Source: an uncultured Tabrizicola sp.
Lineage (GTDB): Bacteria; Pseudomonadota; Alphaproteobacteria; Rhodobacterales; Rhodobacteraceae
Direction of reading: 5' to 3'
Assembly: GCA_937858255.1 (NCBI GenBank)
Contig: CALLZQ010000137.1
Coordinates: forward strand, 1-9,240
DNA: 9,240 nucleotides
Shown here: positions 1-6,144 of the stretch, in pieces
How the letters are laid out: the number at the start of each line of letters is the position of its first letter
Numbering within the stretch: the first letter of the stretch is position 1
The notes under the pieces: generated by a model
Database searches by the model: none
The model's input: only the letters and a program-made list of their open reading frames with translations
What the model was told of the DNA's origin: nothing
Translations under genes and position numbers: made by a program

Positions 1-398
1 GGTGCCACTTGCGCCACCGCAAAGGTAAACTGCGGCCCCGGGTCCACACTGACCGTCACCTGACCGATGCGTTCCGGCGCATCCAGCGGCGCGATGGCCG
101 AAGCCTCGCGCCCGTCGATCCGCACCGAAACCACCGGCGAATAATGCCCCTGCGCATAAAGCGCGCCGACAAGCCGCCCGTATTCGCCACGCGCCGCGGC
201 AAAGACATCGTCGGCCTCACGGCTTTCCAGCGCCAGCAAGAGCGAGGCCCCGCGCAGCGCCTCTTCCACATCCGTATTCTGACCCGCCACCCGAAAATCA
301 ACCGTCTCAAGCGCTTGCCCCACATTCGCCAAGGTCAATGCCCCGGCAAGAACCAGCGACAGGACAAGGCGACGGGATTGAAAAAACACAACTGGCAA
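1..398 (-). CDS. tamA: TamA-type outer-membrane assembly protein, N-terminal part (runs off left edge)
   Basis: Only the first 132 codons are present; the rest lies left of base 1. TamA is a BamA/Omp85-family outer-membrane barrel with periplasmic POTRA domains. It works with the inner-membrane protein TamB in outer-membrane protein insertion and envelope assembly. The reading begins with a basic stretch (QSRR), a hydrophobic leucine/alanine run to about residue 25, and a plausible signal-peptidase site near GQA. A POTRA-like segment follows (ETVDFRVAGQNTDVEEALRG, later YGRLVGALYAQGHYSPVVSV), then APLDAPERIGQVTVSVDPGP. This pattern matches alphaproteobacterial TamA as I remember it. There is no ATG in a suitable place. 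I chose TTG at 398-396 because GGAG (409-406) sits 7 nt upstream; GTG at 389-387 is the alternative, with worse spacing. tamB would be expected just beyond the left edge. The gene diverges from the peroxidase gene. Confidence 0.82.
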   Translation of the reverse strand, partial: MPVVFFQSRRLVLSLVLAGALTLANVGQALETVDFRVAGQNTDVEEALRGASLLLALESREADDVFAAARGEYGRLVGALYAQGHYSPVVSVRIDGREASAIAPLDAPERIGQVTVSVDPGPQFTFAVAQVA

Positions 399-534
399 GG
401 GACCGCTCCGGCAGGTTCACCCAAGTATCGCAAGCGTCACACGGATGTGCAACGCACCATCCCGTGCCCGGGCCGATTTCACTTTCCGCCAAAGGGGGCG
501 TTGGCTAATCTCCGCCGACAGCCGGAGTTTCCCC
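399..534. promoter_or_regulatory. Divergent intergenic region between tamA and the di-heme peroxidase gene
   Basis: This 136-bp spacer separates two divergent start codons and must hold promoters for both genes. I see no convincing -35/-10 pair, no FNR/Anr-type dyad (TTGAT-N4-ATCAA) and no strong inverted repeat. The only clear elements are the ribosome-binding sites: GGAG at 409-406 for tamA on the minus strand, and CGGAG at 523-527, 7 nt before the peroxidase ATG on the plus strand. The open frame of the peroxidase continues upstream to an ATG at 445. That extension has no signal-peptide character and would bury the real one, so I treat it as non-coding. Confidence 0.45.
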
Positions 535-1851
535 ATGCGTATCGCCCTCGCCTGCCTGCTTGCCACAGCCCTGCCCGCATTGGCCGAAACGCCACTCCCC
601 AAGCCCGTGGGCGATGCCGACTTCCGGCAGATTGAGGCCGCGCGGGCAGAACTGGGCCAGTTGCTGTTTTATGACAAGGTGATTTCCGGCAACCGCACCA
701 TCGCCTGTGCCACCTGCCACCATCCGCGCCTTGGCACCTCTGACGGTCAGTCGCTGGCCTTGGGCGAGGGGGGGATCGGCCTTGGCCCCGACCGGCGCGC
801 CGACCCTGCGAATATCCCCGAGCAGCGCATCCCCCGCAACGCGCCCGCGTTGTGGAACCTCGGCGCCCATGAATTCACCCGGCTGTTTCATGACGGGCGC
901 CTTGAAAAGGACGACAGCCGCCCCTCGGGCCTGCGCACGCCGCTTGAGGATGAGATGGTGATGGGCTTTTCCTCGATCCTCTCGGCACAGAACATGTTCC
1001 CGGTCCTGTCGGGGGACGAAATGGCCGGGCATTATGAGGAGAACGAGATTTCCACCGCCGTGCGGCAGGGCATCATCACCGCCCCCGGCGGGGCATGGGA
1101 CCGTATCGCCGCAAGGGTCGAAAGCATACCCGCGTATCGCGCCCTCTATGACGCTGCCGCGCCGGAAACCCGGGGCCGGCCGCTGGGCTTTTCCGATGTC
1201 TCGAACATGATCGCCGATTTCGTCGCCTTTGAATTCCGGGCCGACCGTTCCCCCTTTGACGCCTATCTGCGGGGTGAGGCCGATTTGCCCGCCGAGGCCA
1301 AGGCCGGCATGGATCTGTTCTACGGCAAGGCCGGCTGTGCCGATTGCCATTCCGGTAAGTTCCAAACCGATCACGACTTTCACGCCATGGGAGAACCGCA
1401 GCTTGGCCCGGGCAAGAGCGAGCGGTTTGAGCGGCATCAGCGTGACACCGGGCGCATGCGCGTGACCAACAATCCGGCCGACCTTTATGCCTTCCGCACG
1501 CCTTCGCTGCGCAACGTGACGCTGACCGCCCCCTATGGCCATGCCGGCGCGCATACCGATCTGGCCGCCTTCCTGCGCTTTCACCTCGATCCGGTGGCGG
1601 GTCTCGCGTCCTACCGCCCTCAGGCGGTGCTCGTGCCCTTCGAGCCGGCCAAGGCCGATTGGGCGATGTTGGAGGGGGGCAAGGAATACCCGGCCATCGC
1701 CGCCGCCGTCACCCGTGCCCCCGTTACACTGAGCGATGCGGAACAGGCGCAAGTCCTCGCCTTCCTCGCCGCGCTGGAGTCTGAGGATGCCAAGACCGGC
1801 CGCCTCGGCGTGCCGACATCGGTGCCCAGCGGCCTGCCCGTCGACCAGTAA
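535..1851 (+). CDS. Secreted di-heme cytochrome c peroxidase / MauG-family protein
   Basis: This 438-residue periplasmic protein has two c-type heme sites, CATCH (C58, C61, H62) and CADCH (C268, C271, H272), one per half, as in the bacterial CcpA/MauG family. Those enzymes reduce hydrogen peroxide with electrons from small cytochromes or, in MauG, oxidise residues of a partner protein. The start at 535 is preferred over an in-frame ATG at 445: CGGAG lies 7 nt upstream and the product opens with a signal peptide (MRIALACLLATALPALA, cleavage before E18). Family motifs are RNAPALWN (101-108), FHDGR (118-122) and FRTPSLRNVTLTAPYGHAG (320-338). By remembered alignment to Pseudomonas CCP, the distal ligand His71 falls on E78 and the inter-heme Trp94 on H119, so classical peroxidase chemistry is uncertain. 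The protein is longer than typical CCP, with an insertion around residues 80-100 and a tail ending SVPSGLPVDQ. It converges with the CRTAC1-type gene, a possible partner. Confidence 0.9.
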   Translation: MRIALACLLATALPALAETPLPKPVGDADFRQIEAARAELGQLLFYDKVISGNRTIACATCHHPRLGTSDGQSLALGEGGIGLGPDRRADPANIPEQRIPRNAPALWNLGAHEFTRLFHDGRLEKDDSRPSGLRTPLEDEMVMGFSSILSAQNMFPVLSGDEMAGHYEENEISTAVRQGIITAPGGAWDRIAARVESIPAYRALYDAAAPETRGRPLGFSDVSNMIADFVAFEFRADRSPFDAYLRGEADLPAEAKAGMDLFYGKAGCADCHSGKFQTDHDFHAMGEPQLGPGKSERFERHQRDTGRMRVTNNPADLYAFRTPSLRNVTLTAPYGHAGAHTDLAAFLRFHLDPVAGLASYRPQAVLVPFEPAKADWAMLEGGKEYPAIAAAVTRAPVTLSDAEQAQVLAFLAALESEDAKTGRLGVPTSVPSGLPVDQ

Positions 1852-1872
1852 GGCCGCGCCCAGCGCGGCCTT
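1850..1872. terminator. Strong hairpin between convergent genes, probably a bidirectional terminator
   Basis: A perfect 10-bp stem, AAGGCCGCGC (1850-1859) with GCGCGGCCTT (1863-1872), closes a 3-nt loop. It overlaps the stop codon of the di-heme gene. The stem is flanked by AA and TT, so it can form on either strand's transcript and could serve both convergent genes. The T-tract is very short (TTCTC), so efficiency is uncertain. Confidence 0.6.
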
Positions 1873-1914
1873 CTCGCGCAGCCGGCGCGGCAGTCCATGG
1901 CAATGCCGTCGAGC

Positions 1915-1942
1915 GGGGCCTCGATGGCTCCCGAGGCGGCCC
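1915..1942 (-). terminator. Weaker bulged hairpin downstream of the CRTAC1-type gene
   Basis: GCCTCG (1918-1923) pairs with CGAGGC (1932-1937) around an 8-nt loop. The outer GGG (1915-1917) can pair with CCC (1940-1942) across a 2-nt bulge. It lies 11 bp beyond the stop codon of the minus-strand gene, where a terminator is expected, but has no T-tract. In DNA this rich in G and C it could be chance. Confidence 0.25.
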
Positions 1943-1952
1943 CCGTTGCCGG

Positions 1953-3515
1953 TTACTCGATCCGCAGCGCCGCCCCGTCGCGCGTCACCCGCGCCACCCG
2001 GTTCACGGCCAGCCCCGCCCAGTCCGATGCGACCCCATCAGGCCAGATCACCCGGATTTCGGCCGACGTCGCCTGACCCAGCCCGAAATGCAGCGGCGTC
2101 GCGTGACCCGAGGCATGGCCGCCCCCCACTGTCACCTCCTGCGCCTGCACGCGCGGGCCAACGCGCAGCTCGACCCAAGCGCCAACCCCGCGCCGGTTCG
2201 CGCCCTCTTGCGCCAGATCGACCTCCAGCCAGTTGCCCGTTCCCTCGGTCACATTCTGCCAGATCTCCATCGGCGCGCGGCGGTTCATCACCACGATATC
2301 CAGCCGCCCGTCCTGATTGAGGTCAACGAGCCCCGCCCCGCGCGACCGCTCGCCCGTGCCGCCACCCGCCACGCCCCCCCTCTCGACAAAGCTGCCATCC
2401 GCCTGCTGCATCAACAGGTTGTTGGGGTCGTGAATGGCATTCGACGGCATCTGATCGACATTGCCCTTGGCGATGAACAGATCGTCCCGCCCATCATTGT
2501 CAATGTCACCAAACTCTGCGTGCCATCCGGTCGAGGGGCGGCCATCGTCGCCCTTATAGGGCGCTGTGGCATAGGTGCCAATCTCATAGGGCGCATCCTG
2601 CATCACCCCGCCCCCCATGTTGATCTGCAACAACTGATCCGCCATCGAGGTCAGCATCACCTCGGGCAGCCCGTCGCCGGTCAGGTCGCGGCTGCCGATC
2701 CCCATCCCCCAGAGCTTGACCCGTGGCCAGCCCTCGGCCTCACCATATTCGCGCAGCGGCGACAGGGCGAACATCTGCTCATAACCGCCGCGCACATAGT
2801 AGTGGCGGTCGTTCGAGATGCGCAGATCCGGCACGCCGTTGCGCTTCCAGTCCGAGATCAGCATCGACAGCGCGCAGAACCCCGGCGCCAGCACCTCGGG
2901 CGCCTCGAACCGGCCCGCACCACCCCGGTGCAACTGGTTCACGTCACAGGCCTCGAACGGCCCCTTGGGGTTGGCCCGATCCACATAATTGCCAATGGCA
3001 AAGGTCGGCCAGTCATGTCCCGGCTCCCATGTCGCGGCAAAGGCCGTGGTCCAGTGATCCCCCGGATCAAGGCCCCACTCTGCCGTCGCATCGGCAAAGC
3101 GGCATTGCCCCAGCCCGCGCAACAGCACATTCGGCCCGGCGCGCAGCACCATCAGATCCAGTTGCCCGTCCCCATCGACATCCAGCGGATAGGCGCCGGT
3201 GACGCCGGTCAGCGCCGGCAGGCCATCGCCCTCGGCAAAGACGATCTGCCCCCCCGGCGCTGCCGTGCGGTTCAGAAAAAGCCGCGCCGGATTGCTGCCG
3301 CCTGCCGCATAGATCTCGGGCAGCCCATCCGCGTCGCAATCGAACACAGCGACCCCGCCGCCGACGAAATGTTCCCAATCGCCGGCATAGATCTGCGGCC
3401 CCGGCAAGGCACCCGCGCGGTCGATAAATGCCGGATCGGCCAGCACGGCCTGGCCGAGGCCAAAGGTCAGCAGTGCCGCAACGGCGCCGATGGCTGCATC
3501 GGGAAAACGGATCAT
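1953..3515 (-). CDS. Secreted FG-GAP/VCBS repeat protein with C-terminal ASPIC/UnbV domain (CRTAC1 family)
   Basis: This is a 520-residue exported protein. It starts with a signal peptide (hydrophobic residues 7-25, cleavage near VLA-D27). Calcium-binding FG-GAP-type loops of the form DxDxDGxxD/E recur at about 59-67 (DCDADGLPE), 112-120 (DVDGDGQLD), 277-285 (DLTGDGLPE), 337-345 (DIDNDGRDD) and 398-406 (DLNQDGRLD), with a degenerate one at 222-230. Such repeats build an integrin-like beta-propeller. Residues about 428-510 look like the ASPIC/UnbV domain (RRGVGAWVELRVG, GHASGHATPLHFGLG, IRVIWPDG). The molecular role of bacterial CRTAC1-like proteins is not established. Proteins of this type are, as I recall, often neighbours of di-heme peroxidase/MauG-like genes, as here. 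The ATG overlaps the xylR stop (ATGA, 3515-3512), and GGGAG at 3531-3527 provides a ribosome site 11 nt upstream, so translation is probably coupled to xylR. Function is not assigned. Confidence 0.88.
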   Translation of the reverse strand: MIRFPDAAIGAVAALLTFGLGQAVLADPAFIDRAGALPGPQIYAGDWEHFVGGGVAVFDCDADGLPEIYAAGGSNPARLFLNRTAAPGGQIVFAEGDGLPALTGVTGAYPLDVDGDGQLDLMVLRAGPNVLLRGLGQCRFADATAEWGLDPGDHWTTAFAATWEPGHDWPTFAIGNYVDRANPKGPFEACDVNQLHRGGAGRFEAPEVLAPGFCALSMLISDWKRNGVPDLRISNDRHYYVRGGYEQMFALSPLREYGEAEGWPRVKLWGMGIGSRDLTGDGLPEVMLTSMADQLLQINMGGGVMQDAPYEIGTYATAPYKGDDGRPSTGWHAEFGDIDNDGRDDLFIAKGNVDQMPSNAIHDPNNLLMQQADGSFVERGGVAGGGTGERSRGAGLVDLNQDGRLDIVVMNRRAPMEIWQNVTEGTGNWLEVDLAQEGANRRGVGAWVELRVGPRVQAQEVTVGGGHASGHATPLHFGLGQATSAEIRVIWPDGVASDWAGLAVNRVARVTRDGAALRIE

Positions 3516-4789
3516 TGCGCGGCAATCTCCCGGTTCAGGGCAAGCAGGCTTTCCGATACCGCCGACAGGGCCAGCGCCGCCGCCCCATGCGCCCAGAGCA
3601 GATCGCCCCAGGCATGGATCTCGATGGGGGGGCGCGGGCGACCGGTGGTGATCACCAGATTGTCCATCTCACCCAGAGTCTCGGCCGCATAGAGATAGTC
3701 ATAGCGCATCCGCTCACCCGACAGAATGATCAGCGAGGGGTCGAACAGATTGACCACATTCGACAGGCCCACCGCCAGATAGCGCCCCGCCCTGCGGAAA
3801 ATCGAACGGGCCGTGGCATTGCCCGCCTTGGCATGATCGTAAAGGCTTTCCAGCAGCGTGCCGATCGACTGGCCCTCTTTATGTCCCCAGTTCAACGCCG
3901 TCGTCGCCTCTCGGGCCAGAGCGTAATCGGCCACATAGGCCTCAAGGCAGCCGCGCTGCCCGCAGCGGCACAGCGCCCCGTCAAGCTGCACCTTGATATG
4001 TCCCAGCTCCATTCCGACGCGATGCGTGCCGCGATACAGCCGGTGGTTCATCACGAACCCCATGCCGACGCCATGTTCGATGGTCACGACCGCGAAATCC
4101 GACAGGCCCCGCCCGGCGCCGAACCATTGCTCGGCCAGCGCCACCAGATTGGCATCATTGTCGATCCAGACCGGCAGACCCAGCCGGGCACTGGCCTCGG
4201 CGGCCAAGGGCACTGGGCGGTCATTCAGCACCGAGGCCCGGAGGACCTCCCCCTCCTGACTGTCCACGACCCCCGGAAAGCCAATGCCCACTGCCGACAG
4301 ATCGGCCCGGCTGATGCCCGCCTTGACGCAAACCCGGTCCAGCAGGCTCTGGATTGACTGCATCAACTCGGGCAGGGTCATCGGCCCCGGTTTACGCGGA
4401 ATCGCGTCATCGGCAATCAGCTTGCCGGCGAAATCGACGATAACCGCTGTATGTTCCCGATCCGAGATTTTCATGCCCGCGACGCGATGCGCCTCGGCCC
4501 GAACCCCCAGCGCCACCGCCGGCCGGCCCCGCCCGGTTTCTGCATCGCGCGCGGCTGTCACCTCTTCGATCAGACCCGACTCGATCAGTTCCGAAGTGAT
4601 GGTCGTGACCGAGGCGGGCGAGACGCCCAGCTCCTTGGCAAGCTGCACGCGGGGAATCAGTCCCGCCGCGCGCACCCGTTCAAATATTTGCTGTCGCAGC
4701 GGGCGCAGCATGTCGGACAGCGGCGGAATTAGCGGCCCGACCCCCCGGCGCCCCTCTCCGGCCTCATGCGCAGCCTGTATCAGTGCCAT
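3512..4789 (-). CDS. xylR: ROK-family transcriptional repressor, probable xylose regulator XylR
   Basis: This 425-residue protein joins an N-terminal winged helix-turn-helix (about 30-76; the core QLAKELGVSPASVTTITSEL is the recognition region) to a ROK sugar-sensing domain. The ROK zinc site is intact: GHIKV with H264, then C274, C276 and C281 in CRCGQRGCLE. The sugar-site motif IDNDANLVALAEQWFG (209-224) is also present. The kinase phosphate motif DxGGT is replaced by GMKISDREHT (105-114), as expected for a repressor rather than a kinase. It is divergent from xylFHGB, the standard arrangement for a xylose-responsive ROK regulator, so the ligand is inferred from context. The start at 4789 lacks a clear Shine-Dalgarno sequence. 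An internal Met27 (4711) would still leave the HTH complete but also has none. The 3' end overlaps the next gene by four bases. Confidence 0.9.
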   Translation of the reverse strand: MALIQAAHEAGEGRRGVGPLIPPLSDMLRPLRQQIFERVRAAGLIPRVQLAKELGVSPASVTTITSELIESGLIEEVTAARDAETGRGRPAVALGVRAEAHRVAGMKISDREHTAVIVDFAGKLIADDAIPRKPGPMTLPELMQSIQSLLDRVCVKAGISRADLSAVGIGFPGVVDSQEGEVLRASVLNDRPVPLAAEASARLGLPVWIDNDANLVALAEQWFGAGRGLSDFAVVTIEHGVGMGFVMNHRLYRGTHRVGMELGHIKVQLDGALCRCGQRGCLEAYVADYALAREATTALNWGHKEGQSIGTLLESLYDHAKAGNATARSIFRRAGRYLAVGLSNVVNLFDPSLIILSGERMRYDYLYAAETLGEMDNLVITTGRPRPPIEIHAWGDLLWAHGAAALALSAVSESLLALNREIAAQ

Positions 4790-4844
4790 TTATTCGTCGC
4801 CCGAACTAAAAAACCTGCGTTTCATCGCAACCGAGCAAAAAAAT

Positions 4845-4869
4845 TGCTGCATGGCAGCATGTTTATGCT
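4845..4869. promoter_or_regulatory. Two overlapping inverted repeats, possible second regulator site
   Basis: TGCTGC (4845-4850) and GCAGCA (4854-4859) form a 6-bp inverted repeat with a 3-nt spacer. Overlapping it, AGCAT (4856-4860) and ATGCT (4865-4869) form a 5-bp inverted repeat around GTTT. The second shares the core TTTAT-N-C with the palindrome at 4917-4930, and the two centres are 61 bp apart. It may be a second, weaker XylR operator nearer the xylR gene. This is inference from symmetry only. Confidence 0.35.
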
Positions 4870-4916
4870 CGATTTCTCTCCATCCACAGGTTTGCGGATT
4901 ATTTTTATTTTAACAA

Positions 4917-4930
4917 CTGAATTTATTCAG
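4917..4930. promoter_or_regulatory. Perfect 14-bp inverted repeat, candidate XylR operator
   Basis: CTGAAT-TT-ATTCAG has perfect 6-bp arms around a 2-nt centre. It sits in the AT-rich divergent region, 72 bp upstream of the xylF start and at or just downstream of the possible xylF promoter elements. AT-rich palindromes of this size are typical targets of dimeric ROK repressors (NagC/Mlc/XylR class). Its position would let bound XylR block xylF transcription, and perhaps its own. No consensus was available to score against. Confidence 0.5.
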
Positions 4931-4948
4931 GGCAATTTTTCGCCCGTG

Positions 4949-4964
4949 CCGGCGAATCCGCCGG
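4949..4964 (+). other. Short GC hairpin in the xylF leader
   Basis: CCGGCG (4949-4954) pairs perfectly with CGCCGG (4959-4964) around an AATC loop, 26 nt before the xylF ribosome site. If transcription starts upstream of it, it would be a 5'-leader stem-loop that could protect the mRNA or insulate the ribosome site. It could also be a chance product of GC-rich sequence. Confidence 0.3.
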
Positions 4965-4990
4965 ACCGGTCTACGCAGACCGCATCCATA

Positions 4991-4997
4991 GGGAGGA
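4991..4997 (+). promoter_or_regulatory. Strong xylF ribosome-binding site
   Basis: GGGAGGA lies 5 nt before the ATG at 5003. It is the best Shine-Dalgarno match seen in the window and decides the xylF start against upstream in-frame ATGs at 4862 and 4766. It suits the high expression expected of a periplasmic binding protein. Confidence 0.85.
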
Positions 4998-5002
4998 TAC
5001 AT

Positions 5003-6028
5003 ATGCGTAACGCAATCGTGCTCGCCGTGATCGCCGCGGCTGGCTTCTCCTCGGCCGCAATGGCCGAAGGCAAGAAGATCGGTGTTTCCTGGGGCAGCTT
5101 TCAGGAAGAGCGCTGGAAGATCGACGAAGCCGCAGTGAAGGCCGCGCTGGAAGCCGCCGGCAACGAATATGTCTCGGCTGACGCGGAATCGTCCTCGGCC
5201 AAGCAGCTGACCGACATCGAGGCGCTGATCGCCCAGGGCGTCGATGCCCTGATCGTCAACGCCTGGGACAAGGACGCCATCGGGCCGGCGATCGAAAAAG
5301 CCGCTGCCGAAGGCATTCCGGTCGTCGGCTATGACCGCCTGATCGAAGATGACCGCACCTTCTATCTGACCTTCGACAACGTTGGCGTTGGCCGCATCAT
5401 CGCCGAAACCGTCCGTGGCGTGAAGCCCGAGGGCAACTATGCCATCATCAAGGGCGACCCCGGTGACCCGAACGCTGCCTTCCTGCTGCAAGGCATGATG
5501 GAAGTGATCGGCGCCGATGTTGACGCTGGCAAGATTAAGATCGTCGGCGAAGCCTTCTCGGATGGCTGGAAGCCGGAAAATGCCCAGAAGAACATGGAGC
5601 AGATCCTGACCGCCAACAACAACGCCGTCGACGCCGTTCTGGCTGAAAACGACGGGATGGCCGGCGGTGTTGTCGCCGCGCTGGCCGCTCAGGGTCTGGT
5701 GGTTCCGGTCGGTGGCCAGGACGGTGACCTTGCCGCGATCAACCGCGTGGCCCGTGGCACCCAGACGGTTTCGGTCTGGAAAGACGCGCGTCAGCTCGGC
5801 AAGGCCGCTGGCGAAATCGCCTCGGCTCTGGCTGACGGGGCCGCACTCGACTCGATCGCTGGCGCGACCAAGTTCTCGGGTGGCGAGAAGGGCATCGAAA
5901 TGAACGCGATCCTGCTGGCGCCGACCCCGCTGACCAAAGACAACCTGAACGTCGCCATCGACGCGGGCCACATCTCGAAAGAGCAGGCTTGCGAAGGCGC
6001 CATGGCTGGCGTTGTGGGCTGCGAATAA
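5003..6028 (+). CDS. xylF: D-xylose ABC transporter, periplasmic substrate-binding protein
   Basis: This 341-residue protein has a signal peptide with a clean AMA-E cleavage site (after A21). The mature part follows E. coli XylF closely in my memory: ERWKIDE (36-42), VGYDRLIEDD (108-117), FYLTFDN (120-126), GNYAIIKGDPGDPNAAF (144-160), DGWKPENA (187-194), TANNNAVDAVLAENDGMAGG (203-222), GGQDGDLAAI (237-246) and GTQTVSVWKDA (252-262). It belongs to the CUT2/ribose-type sugar-binding family and delivers xylose to XylH/XylG. Its only two cysteines, C330 and C340, lie at the extreme C-terminus and could form a disulfide after export. It is the first gene of xylFHGB, with the best ribosome site of the four. 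It is followed by hairpins that may protect its transcript. A related pentose or glucose ligand cannot be excluded, but xylB downstream supports xylose. Confidence 0.95.
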   Translation: MRNAIVLAVIAAAGFSSAAMAEGKKIGVSWGSFQEERWKIDEAAVKAALEAAGNEYVSADAESSSAKQLTDIEALIAQGVDALIVNAWDKDAIGPAIEKAAAEGIPVVGYDRLIEDDRTFYLTFDNVGVGRIIAETVRGVKPEGNYAIIKGDPGDPNAAFLLQGMMEVIGADVDAGKIKIVGEAFSDGWKPENAQKNMEQILTANNNAVDAVLAENDGMAGGVVAALAAQGLVVPVGGQDGDLAAINRVARGTQTVSVWKDARQLGKAAGEIASALADGAALDSIAGATKFSGGEKGIEMNAILLAPTPLTKDNLNVAIDAGHISKEQACEGAMAGVVGCE

Positions 6029-6039
6029 GCCCTGCTTTC

Positions 6040-6077
6040 GCGGCGCCGGACCCATTCCGGCGCCGCTCCTCTTTTCC
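6040..6077 (+). terminator. Strong hairpin with T-rich tail after xylF: attenuator or 3'-stabiliser
   Basis: GCGGCGCCGGA (6040-6050) pairs perfectly with TCCGGCGCCGC (6056-6066): 11 bp with a 5-nt loop, followed by TCCTCTTTTCC. It begins 11 nt after the xylF stop and 119 nt before xylH. In sugar ABC operons such elements commonly raise binding-protein mRNA over that of the permease and ATPase, through partial termination or 3' protection. It is probably leaky, since xylHGB have no obvious promoter of their own. Confidence 0.7.
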
Positions 6078-6117
6078 TGACACGCGCATGCTGACCGGCC
6101 GCTGACGCCGCCTTTCA

Positions 6118-6144
6118 CTGGCCCGACCTCGGCCCAGCTTTTTT
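6118..6144 (+). terminator. Second, weaker terminator-like hairpin with T6 tract before xylH
   Basis: GGCC (6120-6123) pairs with GGCC (6131-6134) around a 7-nt loop. CT (6118-6119) extends it by pairing with AG (6136-6137) past one bulged C. CTTTTTT (6138-6144) follows directly, giving the usual layout of an intrinsic terminator though with a short stem. With the hairpin at 6040 it makes two potential attenuation points in the 157-bp xylF-xylH gap. Confidence 0.4.

Larger units (their letters stand above)
4790..5002. promoter_or_regulatory. Divergent xylR/xylF control region
   Basis: This 213-bp spacer is markedly AT-rich in its middle (about 4836-4940) compared with the coding DNA on both sides. 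It must carry the xylF promoter and probably the xylR promoter. For xylF, a weak pair is TCCACA (4883-4888) and TATTTT (4906-4911), 17 bp apart. TTAACA (4910-4915) also resembles a -35 box but has no good -10 at 16-18 bp. No promoter is certain. Inverted repeats at 4845-4859, 4856-4869 and 4917-4930 and a GC hairpin at 4949-4964 are listed separately. The plus-strand frame open through this spacer is the upstream extension of xylF and shows no signal-peptide or ribosome-site support. Confidence 0.7.

Noticed and set aside
445..534. Longer N-terminus of the di-heme protein from ATG 445
   Set aside because: The extra 30 residues are charged and would sit before a good signal peptide. The ATG at 535 has CGGAG at 7 nt.
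505..1752. Long open frame (415 codons) on the minus strand opposite the di-heme gene
   Set aside because: It shows no domain or signal features, and the opposite strand encodes a clear two-heme protein with signal peptide and ribosome site. Such antisense frames are common in GC-rich genomes.
2088..3692. 534-codon plus-strand open frame
   Set aside because: It is antisense to the propeller gene and the end of xylR. The translation is rich in Arg, His and Gln with no recognisable motifs, the usual signature of a shadow frame.
4851..4913. Possible 20-codon leader peptide upstream of xylF (ATG at 4851)
   Set aside because: There is no Shine-Dalgarno sequence, its ATG is the centre of an inverted repeat, and the codons show no sugar- or amino-acid-related pattern that would suggest attenuation.
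4930..4945. GGGC...GCCC inverted repeat beside the 14-bp palindrome
   Set aside because: It has only 4-bp arms around an 8-nt spacer, which is expected by chance in this composition.
4766..5002. N-terminal extension of xylF from upstream in-frame ATGs (4766, 4862)
   Set aside because: It would run through the AT-rich control region and the operator-like palindromes, and it would place the signal peptide internally. GGGAGGA directly before 5003 decides the start.
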